Shown: piece after piece, positions 9,725 through 18,945 of the stretch
Layout of the letters: every line of letters starts with the position of its first letter
How positions within the stretch are numbered: position 1 is the first letter of the stretch
Assembly (NCBI RefSeq): GCF_004102745.1
Contig: NZ_RLII01000007.1
Coordinates: forward strand, 62,001-126,000
Direction of reading: 5' to 3'
From: Acetivibrio mesophilus
Lineage (GTDB): Bacteria; Bacillota; Clostridia; Acetivibrionales; Acetivibrionaceae
DNA length: 64,000 bases
The notes under the pieces: generated by a model
What the model was told of the DNA's origin: nothing
Databases searched by the model: none
The model's input: only the letters and a program-made list of their open reading frames with translations
Position numbers and translations under genes: made by a program

Positions 9725-12139
9725 TTAGTTAACATCTGCTGGAAATGCCGATATAATTTTTAATATATACTTTCTCAAATAAGTTAAGTCAGTTGAATTA
9801 ATCATGCCGTTCCCATCTACATCTCCTGCAATTAAACCTTTTTCATAGGGAAACTCTTTAATATGCTTTAGCAAGTACCGTTTCATATAAGTTATGTCTG
9901 TTGAATTAACGAAGCCGTCCCCATTTAAATCTCCATATACAAAATCATTTGGTGGAGTGGGGGTTGGTACTATTCCTCCTTCAAAGGGGGCAGCGATTGT
10001 TATCTTATCAATATTCGGTGCATACCCCGATGAGCTGTTATAAAATTTAATTGTATTGTTTCCAGCATCCAAATATACGTCTATTATATCTGTACGATAT
10101 ACATTCCATCCACGGGTGTTGAAGAAATAATGCCCTTTTTCAGGTCCTCCGTTTACACTAATACTTGCATACCTGTCAACCACATTATTATTATAAGAGT
10201 GATCACCAAATACTTCAGCGTTTGCAAATTGAACCACCATCCTGTATGTACCTTCTTCCGGAACATTAACGTTGTTAAATTGGAGATAATTATTAGGACC
10301 ATTTCCAATCCAGCCTACATTTTGTCCACCCGATGCAGCATTATCTTTTTGCCTTACAGCCGCTCCAGACAGTGTATTTGCAGAATCCTCGGCTTCATAG
10401 CTTTTAGTGGTACCGGATGTGGATTCAACATCAATATAGTCTATATTTACACAGTCCGATTCATCCGAAGTAAAAGCCTTGAAGTCCAGACGGTTGATAC
10501 CTGCCTGCAGAAATACCTTGGTAGTAACATTTGCCCATGTATCCCAATTGGGAGTCTGGTTACAAGCTATATCCCTATGGAGCCCGCCGTTCACAACCAT
10601 CCTTAAATATCTAGTGTTGGGTGATCCTGCGTAAGGACCTGCAGAATATCTCAAGGTTACATTGTAGTATCCGTCTTTTTCAGCAGTTACTACAAAATTG
10701 GTGCTTGCATTATTGCTTCCGGCATATCCTTCAACAAAACCTGTCCCGGAATAACCGGTATGGTTACCGTAAGCAACGGTTGCCGTTCCCAAAATCCTCG
10801 CATACTCCGCCTCATAACGGTTTTTATTGTTGGTGGGCGACAGATCTGTATTAGGAGTTATTATCATATGGTATGCAGATAACGCTTTCATATTATTGAC
10901 AGGTACCGTAATCTGCCCGTTGGAAATGGTGTAGTCGGCTTCCTGTATGAAGTATGGCCCACCGGAAGGATTAGTACCGGTATTGTCAACTCCCCAAACA
11001 GTTACATGAACCGAGTTTCCAAAGAAGGGGAGCGAATTGAAACCTTTAACAACTACATCGGTACCAAATACGTCAGTGCTTCTCAGTGACCCACCGAAAA
11101 TAACCCGGGCCTGTTTTTTGTCTGTGTCCAGAGTAGCCAATCCCTGAAGCGATCCGTTCAAGCTGGGTGGAGTTACCTTCACGGTATTTCCTGTAAGCTC
11201 TCCATACCATTTATACAGCCACCATGCACCGGTTGCTTTATTGTTCTGAGTTGCAAGGTCATTCAAGGTTCCTGCTGTTGTCCAATAGGCAAGACAAGCA
11301 TCCACTTTGCTATTTTCAAAGCGTGCTACCCACTGCACGAGATTTCCGGGAATACCTCCATCTACGTTGATCCTACCATATTCGTTTATGTTTATCGGTC
11401 TTGGCGAGATTCCGAGGCTTGACTCAATGCTTCTGTAATCATTATAGTGGTTATACCAGTTTGAAAAGAATCCATCATCCAATTCATGCCATGTAACTAT
11501 ATCCGGCAAACAGTTGTTGTTTTTGCAAAAGGTCATAAATTGACGGTAAACCGAGCTGTTGTATACTGCATAGTTAGGTCCTGCAATCTTGGCTGTGGGA
11601 TCAATGGAACGGATCTTTTGGTACATCATTTTCCACTCGTTACACAATCTATTCATGTTTCCTCTGTACCAAATCCATTCAGGTTCATTAATCGGAACAT
11701 ATACATAGCTGCTGCGGTGTGGATCTGCAACTACCTTTCTGCATATTGTCTCAATTTTTGCAAGATAGTCATTAATACCAAGATCTTCATAGGGCCAGTT
11801 CTTGTATATGTCCTGCATCATTATCATAACATACTCTCCACCGGCTCTCAAAAACTGTGGGGCAACATTAAGTGCATCACCGGTAGGATGTTGAAGCCCT
11901 TCGGGAGGCTTTTGCGAAATAGATTTCATTCTTAAAGGAACAATCACGTTATCTGAAGGTACGCCTTCGCTACCCATTGCATAAAGCCCGCCAATGGCAC
12001 CATAATGAATTTTCCCTGTATCTGCTGCCAGGTCTACGGTCATAACTTGGTTTGCAGCATAACTCTTAGGTAAAGATATGCCGCTCATGAGCAGCATGAC
12101 GGTTAAGAAAATTACACACCACTTTTTTAAATTCCTCAT
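9725..12139 (-). CDS. Cellulosomal GH39-like enzyme with two CBMs and dockerin
   Basis: 804-aa secreted protein. Signal peptide about 1-29; GH-A clan catalytic domain (about 33-440), GH39-like, with acid/base Glu152 in PINEPEW and nucleophile Glu253 in NINEYG. Two tandem CBM6/CBM35-like jelly rolls follow (about 455-575 and 577-720, each starting YEAE), then a Pro/Thr linker and a type I dockerin (about 735-804). GH39 contains beta-xylosidases and arabinose-side-chain enzymes; the exact substrate cannot be read here. A homologous GH39-CBM-dockerin protein is known next to GH43 and GH30 dockerin proteins in A. thermocellus. An AAGGAAGGGG site precedes the ATG. It is first in the minus-strand cluster. 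Confidence 0.88.
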   Translation of the reverse strand: MRNLKKWCVIFLTVMLLMSGISLPKSYAANQVMTVDLAADTGKIHYGAIGGLYAMGSEGVPSDNVIVPLRMKSISQKPPEGLQHPTGDALNVAPQFLRAGGEYVMIMMQDIYKNWPYEDLGINDYLAKIETICRKVVADPHRSSYVYVPINEPEWIWYRGNMNRLCNEWKMMYQKIRSIDPTAKIAGPNYAVYNSSVYRQFMTFCKNNNCLPDIVTWHELDDGFFSNWYNHYNDYRSIESSLGISPRPININEYGRINVDGGIPGNLVQWVARFENSKVDACLAYWTTAGTLNDLATQNNKATGAWWLYKWYGELTGNTVKVTPPSLNGSLQGLATLDTDKKQARVIFGGSLRSTDVFGTDVVVKGFNSLPFFGNSVHVTVWGVDNTGTNPSGGPYFIQEADYTISNGQITVPVNNMKALSAYHMIITPNTDLSPTNNKNRYEAEYARILGTATVAYGNHTGYSGTGFVEGYAGSNNASTNFVVTAEKDGYYNVTLRYSAGPYAGSPNTRYLRMVVNGGLHRDIACNQTPNWDTWANVTTKVFLQAGINRLDFKAFTSDESDCVNIDYIDVESTSGTTKSYEAEDSANTLSGAAVRQKDNAASGGQNVGWIGNGPNNYLQFNNVNVPEEGTYRMVVQFANAEVFGDHSYNNNVVDRYASISVNGGPEKGHYFFNTRGWNVYRTDIIDVYLDAGNNTIKFYNSSSGYAPNIDKITIAAPFEGGIVPTPTPPNDFVYGDLNGDGFVNSTDITYMKRYLLKHIKEFPYEKGLIAGDVDGNGMINSTDLTYLRKYILKIISAFPADVN

Positions 12140-12360
12140 TTTATTCCCCTTCCTTTTTCACTAACTATCCTTATATTTTTAACTTTTAATGCCGCGTTGC
12201 ACAATTTTACCTAACATTTTCTCTTTCTCTGCGTGCACAAACAGTTCTTATAATGAGTTTTGGTTTATTATGGCAAAATCTCCTGTTATCCCTCCCCCCT
12301 TGATTGTATCTTTATAGATGCTAAATAATCTCAATGCTTTATCAAGCCTCCTCTCTGGTC

Positions 12361-12388
12361 TTTATAATTGTTTTAAACGAATTAACAA
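12361..12388 (-). promoter_or_regulatory. Candidate sigma-A promoter for the GH39 gene
   Basis: On the minus strand TTGTTA (12383-12388), a 16-nt spacer and TATAAA (12361-12366) fit a vegetative promoter about 220 nt upstream of the GH39 ATG. Two copies of a G-rich GGGAGGGATAA-like motif flank it (12288-12300 and 12409-12422). Confidence 0.45.
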
Positions 12389-12780
12389 ACATGAAATGTC
12401 CTTATAAATTTATCCCTCCCCCTTTTTTAGCAAAGCACTCATATACTCTTTTTAGGCACTTGTAATTTTGCAGGTAGCAGCAATAAACATATCTTTACTG
12501 CCGTAATATTATTTTTATCTAATATTTTTTACCTTTTTAGTTACATATACGAAATGAATATATTTTTTAAGTTGAGAATTTGTACGCCTATTGGACTTTT
12601 ATTTGAATTGGATAAAAATCAGCAGTATTGTGCATATGTACCTAAAAACGCAATGCTCGATTCATTATATGAAGTAAAATTGGCGGACAAAATAGATAAA
12701 TATAAATCTAATTTAGTCTACACCTTAAAATACTTTTTTTGGTATAATAATATCAAAAAAGAAATGAAAGTAGGCCTACC
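12389..12780. other. Intergenic region upstream of the alkD-like gene
   Basis: AT-rich stretch. A 98-codon plus-strand frame (12554-12850) overlaps the start of the AlkD-like gene but has no ribosome site and resembles no family I know, so I do not call it a gene. No terminator or RNA structure stands out. Confidence 0.5.
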
Positions 12781-13425
12781 ATGGATATATTTAAAACTTT
12801 CTATGATTCACAGGATGATGAAAATGCTGCAAAAATGTCAGCATATATGAAAAACAAGTTTCCTTTTTTGGGCATACCAAAGCCAATAAGGGCAAAACTC
12901 TCCAAGAATTTTTTGAAGCAAAAGAAAAAAGATAAAGAAGTTGACTGGGAGTTTATATTTCAATGCTACGATATGCCGGAAAGGGAGTTTCATTATTTGG
13001 CACTGGATTACTTAACCGCCGTTAAAGCTTTGTTGGTTTCTAATGATATAGACAAAATCGAAAAACTTATAATCACAAATTCCTGGTGGGATAGTGTGGA
13101 CTGCATTGACTCCATTGTTGGACACCTTTGCCTTAAATACCCCCAATTAAAAGATAGTGTTATTCCCAAATGGATTGACAGTGAAAATATATGGCTAAAG
13201 AGGATAGCTATCAATTTTCAGTTGGAATACAAAGAAAAGACCGACACAGACATTTTAAGTAGGGCGATACTTAAAAATTGCGATACAGGAGAGTTTTTCA
13301 TAAACAAAGCCATTGGCTGGGCGTTGAGGGAGTATTCAAAAACAGACAAAGAGTGGGTAAAGCAGTTCATTGCCCATAATAAACTACATTCTTTAAGTGT
13401 AAGAGAAGCAAGCAAATATCTTTGA
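12781..13425 (+). CDS. DNA alkylation repair protein, AlkD-like
   Basis: 214-aa HEAT-repeat DNA glycosylase of the AlkC/AlkD superfamily, which removes positively charged N3- or N7-alkyl purines. Recognisable features are the N-terminal MKNKFPFLGIPKPIRA segment, DMPEREFHYLALDYL, the WWDSVDCID motif with the catalytic Asp region, and the C-terminal INKAIGWALREYSKTD helix. Length is normal. The ribosome site is weak, but the start is where family members begin. No terminator is visible before the next gene; a Spo0A-box-like TTTGTCGAA lies just after the stop (about 13439). Confidence 0.85.
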   Translation: MDIFKTFYDSQDDENAAKMSAYMKNKFPFLGIPKPIRAKLSKNFLKQKKKDKEVDWEFIFQCYDMPEREFHYLALDYLTAVKALLVSNDIDKIEKLIITNSWWDSVDCIDSIVGHLCLKYPQLKDSVIPKWIDSENIWLKRIAINFQLEYKEKTDTDILSRAILKNCDTGEFFINKAIGWALREYSKTDKEWVKQFIAHNKLHSLSVREASKYL

Positions 13426-13676
13426 GATTTAGCAAATGTTTGTCGAATTTCACAGAAAAAATATAAGACGGATTTTTGAAAATTCAATAATGGGAAAAGT
13501 TGCAGCAAAATAAATGTGTGGTCGTTGGATTGCTTTATGGATTAATATCGGGCATTTGAAGCGGGGAAGGATATAAGTTGTACATAAGGTGTTTAATAAG
13601 AGGAAACTAATTTTTGCATATGCTTAAGTAAGGATTGGTATTTCTGTTGAAAGAATTTCAGTATTGGAGGAATCAA

Positions 13677-14570
13677 ATGGATATATATGAACGTATACTA
13701 GGAGGACTTTTTGGCGTTGCCTGCGGTGATGCTCTAGGTGGAACGCTTGAGTTTATGTCAGAGGACGAGATTCAAAGAAAACATGGATACTTAAAAGATA
13801 TTATCGGCGGAGGCTGTTGGGATCTGGAACCTGGGGAAGTAACAGACGATACTATGATGACTATTGCTGTCGCAGAAGGGATCCTGGACAATCCGGAGAA
13901 TCCTATCGAAGATATCGGAAACCATTTTATTGGATGGTATGATAGTAGCCCCAAAGACATTGGCAACATCATACGAATTGCACTAAGTGAGTATAAACGA
14001 AGTGACGACTGGACAAAAACAGCCTATTATGCGCATCAGACAACAGGTGGTAAGAGTGCTGGGAATGGTTCACTTATGAGGTGTTTGCCAGTTGCACTAT
14101 ATTATAGTGATGTTAAGAAAATGCTTGAGATAACTGCTTCCCAAAGCCTGCTTACTCATTATGACCGAAAAGCAACGGATGCTTGCCAGTTCTATAATCT
14201 GTTGGTTTATGATTATCTAAATGGAAAGCCAAAAGTACCTGCCATAAGAGAGCATATCGATAATTACCCGGAGTATAAAAAAGTATTCCTAATGTTAAAG
14301 AATGAACTGGAGCCTTCAGGGTATGTATTTGATACGCTGATATGTGCATTATGGTGTTTTGTTAACACTTCTTCTTTTGAAGAGGCTGTATGTGAAGCTG
14401 CCAATCTTGGAGGAGATGCGGACACTGTAGCTGCTATTACAGGAGGGTTGGCTGGAGTGTATTATGGTTATGATGCCATACCTGATAGATGGAAGGAAAA
14501 GATATTGGTAAAAGATCAATTGGTTTCTATTGCAAAGAGGATAATAGTTAAGTATAGGAGTCAAGGGTAA
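13677..14570 (+). CDS. ADP-ribosylglycohydrolase family protein
   Basis: DraG/ARH-type hydrolase, 297 aa, which removes ADP-ribose from protein side chains or related ADP-ribosyl compounds using a binuclear Mg centre. Motifs: GGLFGVACGDALGGTLEF at the N-terminus, the metal ligands in EVTDDTMM, GGKSAGNGSLMRCLP, and the C-terminal LGGDADTVAAITGGLAG. The ATG at 13677 is preceded by GGAGG at 13666-13670; the longer frame from 13635 has no such site. No toxin or ADP-ribosyltransferase is adjacent, so the physiological target is unknown. Confidence 0.9.
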   Translation: MDIYERILGGLFGVACGDALGGTLEFMSEDEIQRKHGYLKDIIGGGCWDLEPGEVTDDTMMTIAVAEGILDNPENPIEDIGNHFIGWYDSSPKDIGNIIRIALSEYKRSDDWTKTAYYAHQTTGGKSAGNGSLMRCLPVALYYSDVKKMLEITASQSLLTHYDRKATDACQFYNLLVYDYLNGKPKVPAIREHIDNYPEYKKVFLMLKNELEPSGYVFDTLICALWCFVNTSSFEEAVCEAANLGGDADTVAAITGGLAGVYYGYDAIPDRWKEKILVKDQLVSIAKRIIVKYRSQG

Positions 14571-14593
14571 TTCGAGGGTATATTAAGGGGAGA

Positions 14594-14794
14594 ATTATTA
14601 TTTTATCTGTAGAAGATGTAAGTAGCTTTTCATTTTCTTTTGGTTCAATAAAAGACCCGTTACAAGTTGTTGTCATTAAAGAATTCGGCTCTGCGATAGG
14701 TGCTTTAATAATTGCACTAATATTAGGTGAAAAAGTAAATAATATTTCTTATACAATAGCAGCATTGATAATTTTCAGGAAAATTAAAATATAA
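14594..14794 (+). pseudogene. Possible remnant of a small membrane protein
   Basis: An open frame without ATG, GTG or TTG reads VEDVSSFSFSFGSIKDPLQ then a hydrophobic segment (GSAIGALIIALILGE) and a second one (SYTIAALIIF) before TAA at 14792-14794. It looks like the end of a membrane protein gene that lost its start. AT-rich DNA without other features surrounds it up to 14960. I do not recognise the family. Confidence 0.3.
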
Positions 14795-14961
14795 GCCCAT
14801 GCAACAAAAACTCTTTCATTTTGCCAATTCTTTTTGGATGCGAATGGAGTTTCATTCAAAAATTCAATTAAATATTCTCAAATAATTATTTAAATAAAAT
14901 AAATATGCAGCAATCTTGATTAAAAAAATTAATCTTTAAATTAATAATATTTATTAAAAGA

Positions 14962-14990
14962 TTGACAATACTAAATATATGTATTAATAT
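14962..14990 (+). promoter_or_regulatory. Sigma-A promoter for the DUF2089 gene
   Basis: Consensus TTGACA (14962-14967), 17-nt spacer and TAATAT (14985-14990), about 70 nt upstream of the start codon. Confidence 0.75.
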
Positions 14991-15060
14991 ATTAAATATA
15001 CGATGGTAAATTGATGATAAAGCAAACAGGTTCCACATCAATAAAATAAGGAGTGATAAT

Positions 15061-15429
15061 ATGGGTAGGGAAGCACTTGGAAAATGCCCGGTTTGCAACA
15101 GCGATACAACAATAACAAGGATTACCTGCGATAAATGCCATACGACGATAGAGGGACGTTTTGATTTATGCAAGTTTTGTAGACTAACACCGGAGCAAAA
15201 ATTGTTCATAGATGTATTTATTAAGTGCAGAGGAAACATCAAAGAAGTAGAGAAGGAACTGGGAGTTTCATACCCCACAGTTAAGAATAAACTTGAAGAC
15301 GTAGCAAATGCATTAGGTTATAAATCAGAAGAAGAGCCTGTTGAAGAAACAAAGAGAAAGGAAGTTCTTGACAAACTGTACGGCGGAGAAATATCTGTTG
15401 ATGAAGCATTGGATTTGCTAAAAGGCTAA
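15061..15429 (+). CDS. DUF2089-family zinc-ribbon protein
   Basis: 122-aa protein with an N-terminal zinc ribbon (CPVC near residue 9, CDKC near 25, then CKFC), a helix-turn-helix-like segment (GNIKEVEKELGVSYPTVKNKLEDVANALGY) and a short C-terminal helical hairpin (LDKLYGGEISVDEALDLL). This matches the DUF2089 family, thought to be transcription regulators. AAGGAG lies upstream of the ATG. The next gene begins with the same kind of helical hairpin, so the two probably act together, for example as regulator and envelope-stress effector; that link is inference. Confidence 0.85.
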   Translation: MGREALGKCPVCNSDTTITRITCDKCHTTIEGRFDLCKFCRLTPEQKLFIDVFIKCRGNIKEVEKELGVSYPTVKNKLEDVANALGYKSEEEPVEETKRKEVLDKLYGGEISVDEALDLLKG

Positions 15430-15560
15430 CAGCATAGCAGATTCAAGATATAGATTGGATTGAAGTAGGTCGGACAAAAATAAGATTTGATAGAATGGCG
15501 AAAATTAATGTTTGTAAGCTGCAAATATCAGCTTATAAGGAAGAGGAGGCGGTAAGCACT

Positions 15561-16763
15561 ATGTCAATTAGTGAAGAAAAAATGTTTATACTTAAGATGT
15601 TGGAAGAGGGGAAAATTTCAAGCGAGGAAGCAGCAAGACTTATAGAAGCTATTGAGCCTCAGAGAGGGACAGCGGACAGTTACAGCAGTTCTAAGCATCA
15701 GCAAAAGAAAGCAAATTTTACCGATGAGGTGTCCAAGGTAAAGGATAAATTGAACGAATGGAAGAATGACTTCAAAAAGAATTACAACCAGAAGGACTTT
15801 GATAGGGCAGTGGATGAATTCAGCACTAAGGTGGAAAAGTTGGGTAAGGGCCTTGCATATACTACTATTGGGGTGGCTGACAAACTTGTGGATTTTGTAA
15901 GTAGCTTTGTGGAAACAAATTCTTTTAATGTGTTTGGGAAATACAAAGCAACAAATAGAGTTTTTGAGACAGCTAACGTAAATGAAGGAATGGAGCTCAG
16001 CGTTGAAGCAATTAACGGACATATTCTTGTGAAAAAACATATGGAAAATAAAGTTATCATAAGAACCACAGTAAAAAGCCCGGTGGATAATGCTGATGAA
16101 ATACTTGACTTTAGCCAGGATGAGAATGGAGTGGCTTTAAAGTGCAATAAAATCGGTAATATCAGTGTATCTCATGAGATATTTCTTCCGGCAGTGAAGT
16201 TTAAAAACATCAATCTGGTTACCAAAAACGGCAAGGTATATGTGGAGGATTCAACATCCGAGAATTTTGAGGCGGTTACCAGCAACAGCAATATTGATTT
16301 GATGGGTGTTACCAGCGATAAAATTAATGTTTCCACCAAGAACGGAAGAATTAATTTTGGTTATATTATTGGAAAGGACATTAATGTTAACACCATCAAC
16401 TCCGTAATAGAGATTAGGCAATTAAAGACTACCAACATTAATGCCGTTACGAAAAACGGAAGAATATTTATAGAAAATGTTTATAATCACAATGACGACC
16501 CGAATATAAACATGAATTTGAAGACATCGTCCGCAGGTATTAAGGTGAATATGAACGATATGGAAAAGAAAGGGTACAGAGTCAAGGCGCAGACTACCAA
16601 CGCGGAAATTAACCTTCTTATTCCCGAGATGACCTACCGCAATATAAGCAAGCAGATGGCATCAAATTTTGTGGAGGCAGACAGCAATGGGTATGACGAG
16701 TATGTAAACAAGGTAAACATTGTTGCAGAAACGACTAGCGGCAATATTGAGATTGTGAAATAA
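15561..16763 (+). CDS. DUF4097-type beta-helix (putative adhesin) protein
   Basis: 400-aa protein. The first 35 residues form a helical hairpin (MFILKMLEEGKISSEEAARLIEAIE) like the end of the upstream DUF2089 protein. A charged amphipathic region follows, then from about residue 130 repeated short strands (NINLVTKNGKVYVEDS, INVSTKNGRINFGY, INAVTKNGRIFIEN) typical of the DUF4097 right-handed beta-helix. No signal peptide is visible. ATG at 15561 was preferred over 15495 because AGGAGG lies at 15544-15549 (spacing 11) and family members start here. Function is unknown; family members occur with envelope-stress regulators. Confidence 0.8.
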   Translation: MSISEEKMFILKMLEEGKISSEEAARLIEAIEPQRGTADSYSSSKHQQKKANFTDEVSKVKDKLNEWKNDFKKNYNQKDFDRAVDEFSTKVEKLGKGLAYTTIGVADKLVDFVSSFVETNSFNVFGKYKATNRVFETANVNEGMELSVEAINGHILVKKHMENKVIIRTTVKSPVDNADEILDFSQDENGVALKCNKIGNISVSHEIFLPAVKFKNINLVTKNGKVYVEDSTSENFEAVTSNSNIDLMGVTSDKINVSTKNGRINFGYIIGKDINVNTINSVIEIRQLKTTNINAVTKNGRIFIENVYNHNDDPNINMNLKTSSAGIKVNMNDMEKKGYRVKAQTTNAEINLLIPEMTYRNISKQMASNFVEADSNGYDEYVNKVNIVAETTSGNIEIVK

Positions 16764-16811
16764 GCTCTATAAAATATAACTATTATATAAATAAGAATGT
16801 TGCAGTAATGG

Positions 16812-16850
16812 CATGGGAGAGCCTGAATTTGGGCAGCTCCCATGTTTTTT
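16812..16850 (+). terminator. Intrinsic terminator after the DUF4097 gene
   Basis: CATGGGAG (16812-16819) pairs with CTCCCATG (16837-16844), extended by GCC/GGC inside, followed by six T. Confidence 0.85.
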
Positions 16851-16980
16851 AGCTTTACATAGCAGAAGTCGTCATAAGCAAGCATTGTTCCATCTTTGGC
16901 GTTATATCTAGAAAGGGAAATGGGACAATGATATAATAAGGCTAACAGTTGTTGGAAAAGTTTTGTAGGGAGGATAATTT

Positions 16981-17034
16981 GTGAAGACGGTGGCAATTAA
17001 AAAATTGCCATTTCAACCTTCAAATTTTACCTAG
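16981..17034 (+). CDS. Possible 17-aa leader peptide
   Basis: A GTG-started 17-codon frame (MKTVAIKKLPFQPSNFT) has a good GGGAGG site 10 nt upstream. Within it GGCAATT/AATTGCC forms a small hairpin. It lies 108 nt before the membrane-protein gene. Only the ribosome site supports it. The rest of the 16851-17142 gap shows nothing else. Confidence 0.25.
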   Translation: MKTVAIKKLPFQPSNFT

Positions 17035-17142
17035 AACAAAAAATAAACAGGGTATTTAAACAATAATCAGATAAGCAATAACTTAATAAGTGATATGCAG
17101 TTTTGCTTTTTTATGGTAGAATGTTATAAGGGGGGAGAGTTC

Positions 17143-18006
17143 ATGAGGAAAAATACTATAACAAGGTTTTTACATGTGCAGTTGCTGATAATCATATTGT
17201 TGATGATATTTTTACCTCTAACAGCTTCGGCAGATATAGGGCCAAAGCCTTCTTTGCATATTATTGCTGAAAATATGCCCGATGGTGTTTGTTATCTTGA
17301 CTTGCTTGTAAATTATACATTGGAACATGGACGTCCAAACATTTCAGATGAGGCGAAATATGATCCGAAGATGCTGGATATATTGAAAAAATATAATGTT
17401 GACGGTTGGCGTCCTGCAATGGTTACAGGCACGAGAGTACCTATGTTTGGTGATATCATATGTGATGTGAAAGACGGGAAATGCACCATGAATTTTACAT
17501 ATGTAGGGGTACCTGACGAATTCAAAATCATAGTAGTAACTGCTGATGGCAGGACTGTCGTTTCCAACGTGGTAAACAGGAAAGCGTTTGATAGTACTGT
17601 AAACTTTGATTTTATGACAGGAGAAGCAGCGGAACATTCTGCAATCTTGTCCTACTTCCTTCAATTTCTTTTTACATGCTCAGGAACATTGGTTATTGAA
17701 GGAATTGTATTATTGCTGTTTCGATTTAACCTAAAGCGTAACTACAAGCCATTTGTGGCAATTAATGTATTTACTCAAATCCTACTAGGTCTTGCGATAT
17801 TTACAATGATGTATAGGGAAGGGATAATGGCAGCGTTATGGGTGTATGTGCCTTTTGAATTAATTATATTGATGATTGAAGCCTGTCTATTTGTAAAATT
17901 CTTGAAGCAGCATTCCGAAACAAGACGGGTACTGTTTGCCGTAGTAGCCAATATTGTGAGCTTCGCTGTAGGAATTGCATTAATGTTGAATCCGGCATTG
18001 TGGTAA
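17143..18006 (+). CDS. Membrane protein of unknown function
   Basis: 287-aa protein I cannot assign. It has a signal peptide or first membrane helix (about 10-30, ending SADIGPKPS), an extracytoplasmic domain of about 140 residues (IIAENMPDGVCYLDLLVNY..., VTGTRVPMFGDIICDVKDGKC) and four C-terminal membrane helices (about residues 168-287). The start at ATG 17143 is set by GGGGGAG at 17131-17137; the frame is open back to 17095. It precedes sigI by 177 nt on the same strand. The domain layout suggests a sensor or export-associated protein. Confidence 0.7.
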   Translation: MRKNTITRFLHVQLLIIILLMIFLPLTASADIGPKPSLHIIAENMPDGVCYLDLLVNYTLEHGRPNISDEAKYDPKMLDILKKYNVDGWRPAMVTGTRVPMFGDIICDVKDGKCTMNFTYVGVPDEFKIIVVTADGRTVVSNVVNRKAFDSTVNFDFMTGEAAEHSAILSYFLQFLFTCSGTLVIEGIVLLLFRFNLKRNYKPFVAINVFTQILLGLAIFTMMYREGIMAALWVYVPFELIILMIEACLFVKFLKQHSETRRVLFAVVANIVSFAVGIALMLNPALW

Positions 18007-18131
18007 TTATTTTTACAGTTGTAGAAGGCATTCGACATCACATATCCAATTCACTGACTAAGGAGCACAGACAATATGCAAAATCAGACAGTAAAAGACT
18101 AATCATCCTCTGAATGCTGATAATGCGACAT

Positions 18132-18153
18132 AAAACTATTCCGGTTTACGAAT
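18132..18153 (+). promoter_or_regulatory. Candidate SigI-type promoter of sigI
   Basis: ATAAAA followed about 14 nt later by TTACGAATC. SigI promoters in A. thermocellus are described as an A-tract in the -35 and CGWA in the -10 element, and sigI genes are often autoregulated. The match is loose and lies 30-50 nt before the GTG. Confidence 0.35.
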
Positions 18154-18183
18154 CAATATAGGAATAAGGGGTGAAATTAACCA

Positions 18184-18945
18184 GTGGATTGGCATTCTCA
18201 GAGTACAAACGATGACAGGGAACGTACAAAAAAGATTATTATAGAGTTCCTGATGAAAATAAAAACCGGGGATGATTCTGCAAGAGATGAGTTTATCCTG
18301 AGGTTTAAGCCGTTTATACTAAAACAGGTATATAAGGCAACTGATAAATATATTGAACCTGAAAACAGCGAAGAGTACAGCGTTGCTCTAATGGCTTTCA
18401 ATGAAGCTATTAATACCTATGATGAGGGGAAGCATCCTAACTTCCTGGTTTTCTCAGAACAGGTTATTAGTAGAAGGCTTATCGACTATAAGAGGAAGAA
18501 TTATAAAAATAAGATGGTATATCCCTTTTCTTACTTCGAGAGCGAAGATATCAGGCTAGAAAGGACATTGTCGGATGTCGATGGCACAAGTGCAATTGAA
18601 AGAGTGGAATTTACAGATGAAATCAGGCTTTTCAAAACTGAGCTGGCTTCTTTCAACATATCCCTTAAGGATTTACTGTCTTGCACTCCCAAACACAGAG
18701 ATTCGAGAGAATTATTGATAAATATCGCAAAAAAAGTTGCTGGCAATGAGGGGTTGTATGAGAAGCTTAAAAAGACCAAAAAGCTACCTACATTGGACAT
18801 TTTAAAGCTGGCAAAAGTCAGCAGACGAACTATAGAAAGAAACAAAAAATACATAATTGCAGTAAGCTTGATATTAAGAAGCAACCTCGAAATCTTCAAG
18901 GAATACGCTGGGTGCAGCAAGGAGAAGGAGGTGGATTTGCTGTGA
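18184..18945 (+). CDS. sigI: RNA polymerase sigma factor SigI (SigI6-like)
   Basis: 253-aa alternative sigma factor of the SigI group. It has a region-2-like segment (DEFILRFKPFILKQVYKAT... YSVALMAFNEAINTYDEGKHPNFLVFSEQVISRRLIDYKRKN) and a C-terminal helix-turn-helix (LPTLDILKLAKVSRRTIERNKKYIIAVSLI). In A. thermocellus SigI factors direct expression of cellulosomal genes in response to extracellular polysaccharide. It starts at GTG 18184 behind AAGGGGTGA, and its stop overlaps the GTG of rsgI (GTGA), so the two are translationally coupled. The GH10 module on the partner marks it as the SigI6 type. Confidence 0.92.
   Translation: MDWHSQSTNDDRERTKKIIIEFLMKIKTGDDSARDEFILRFKPFILKQVYKATDKYIEPENSEEYSVALMAFNEAINTYDEGKHPNFLVFSEQVISRRLIDYKRKNYKNKMVYPFSYFESEDIRLERTLSDVDGTSAIERVEFTDEIRLFKTELASFNISLKDLLSCTPKHRDSRELLINIAKKVAGNEGLYEKLKKTKKLPTLDILKLAKVSRRTIERNKKYIIAVSLILRSNLEIFKEYAGCSKEKEVDLL

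Noticed and set aside
12554-12850. 98-codon plus-strand frame before the AlkD-like gene
   Set aside because: No ribosome site, composition not protein-like at the end, and it overlaps the true AlkD start in another frame.
13439-13448. Spo0A-box-like TTTGTCGAAT after the alkD-like gene
   Set aside because: Exact match but not in a visible promoter, so it may be chance.
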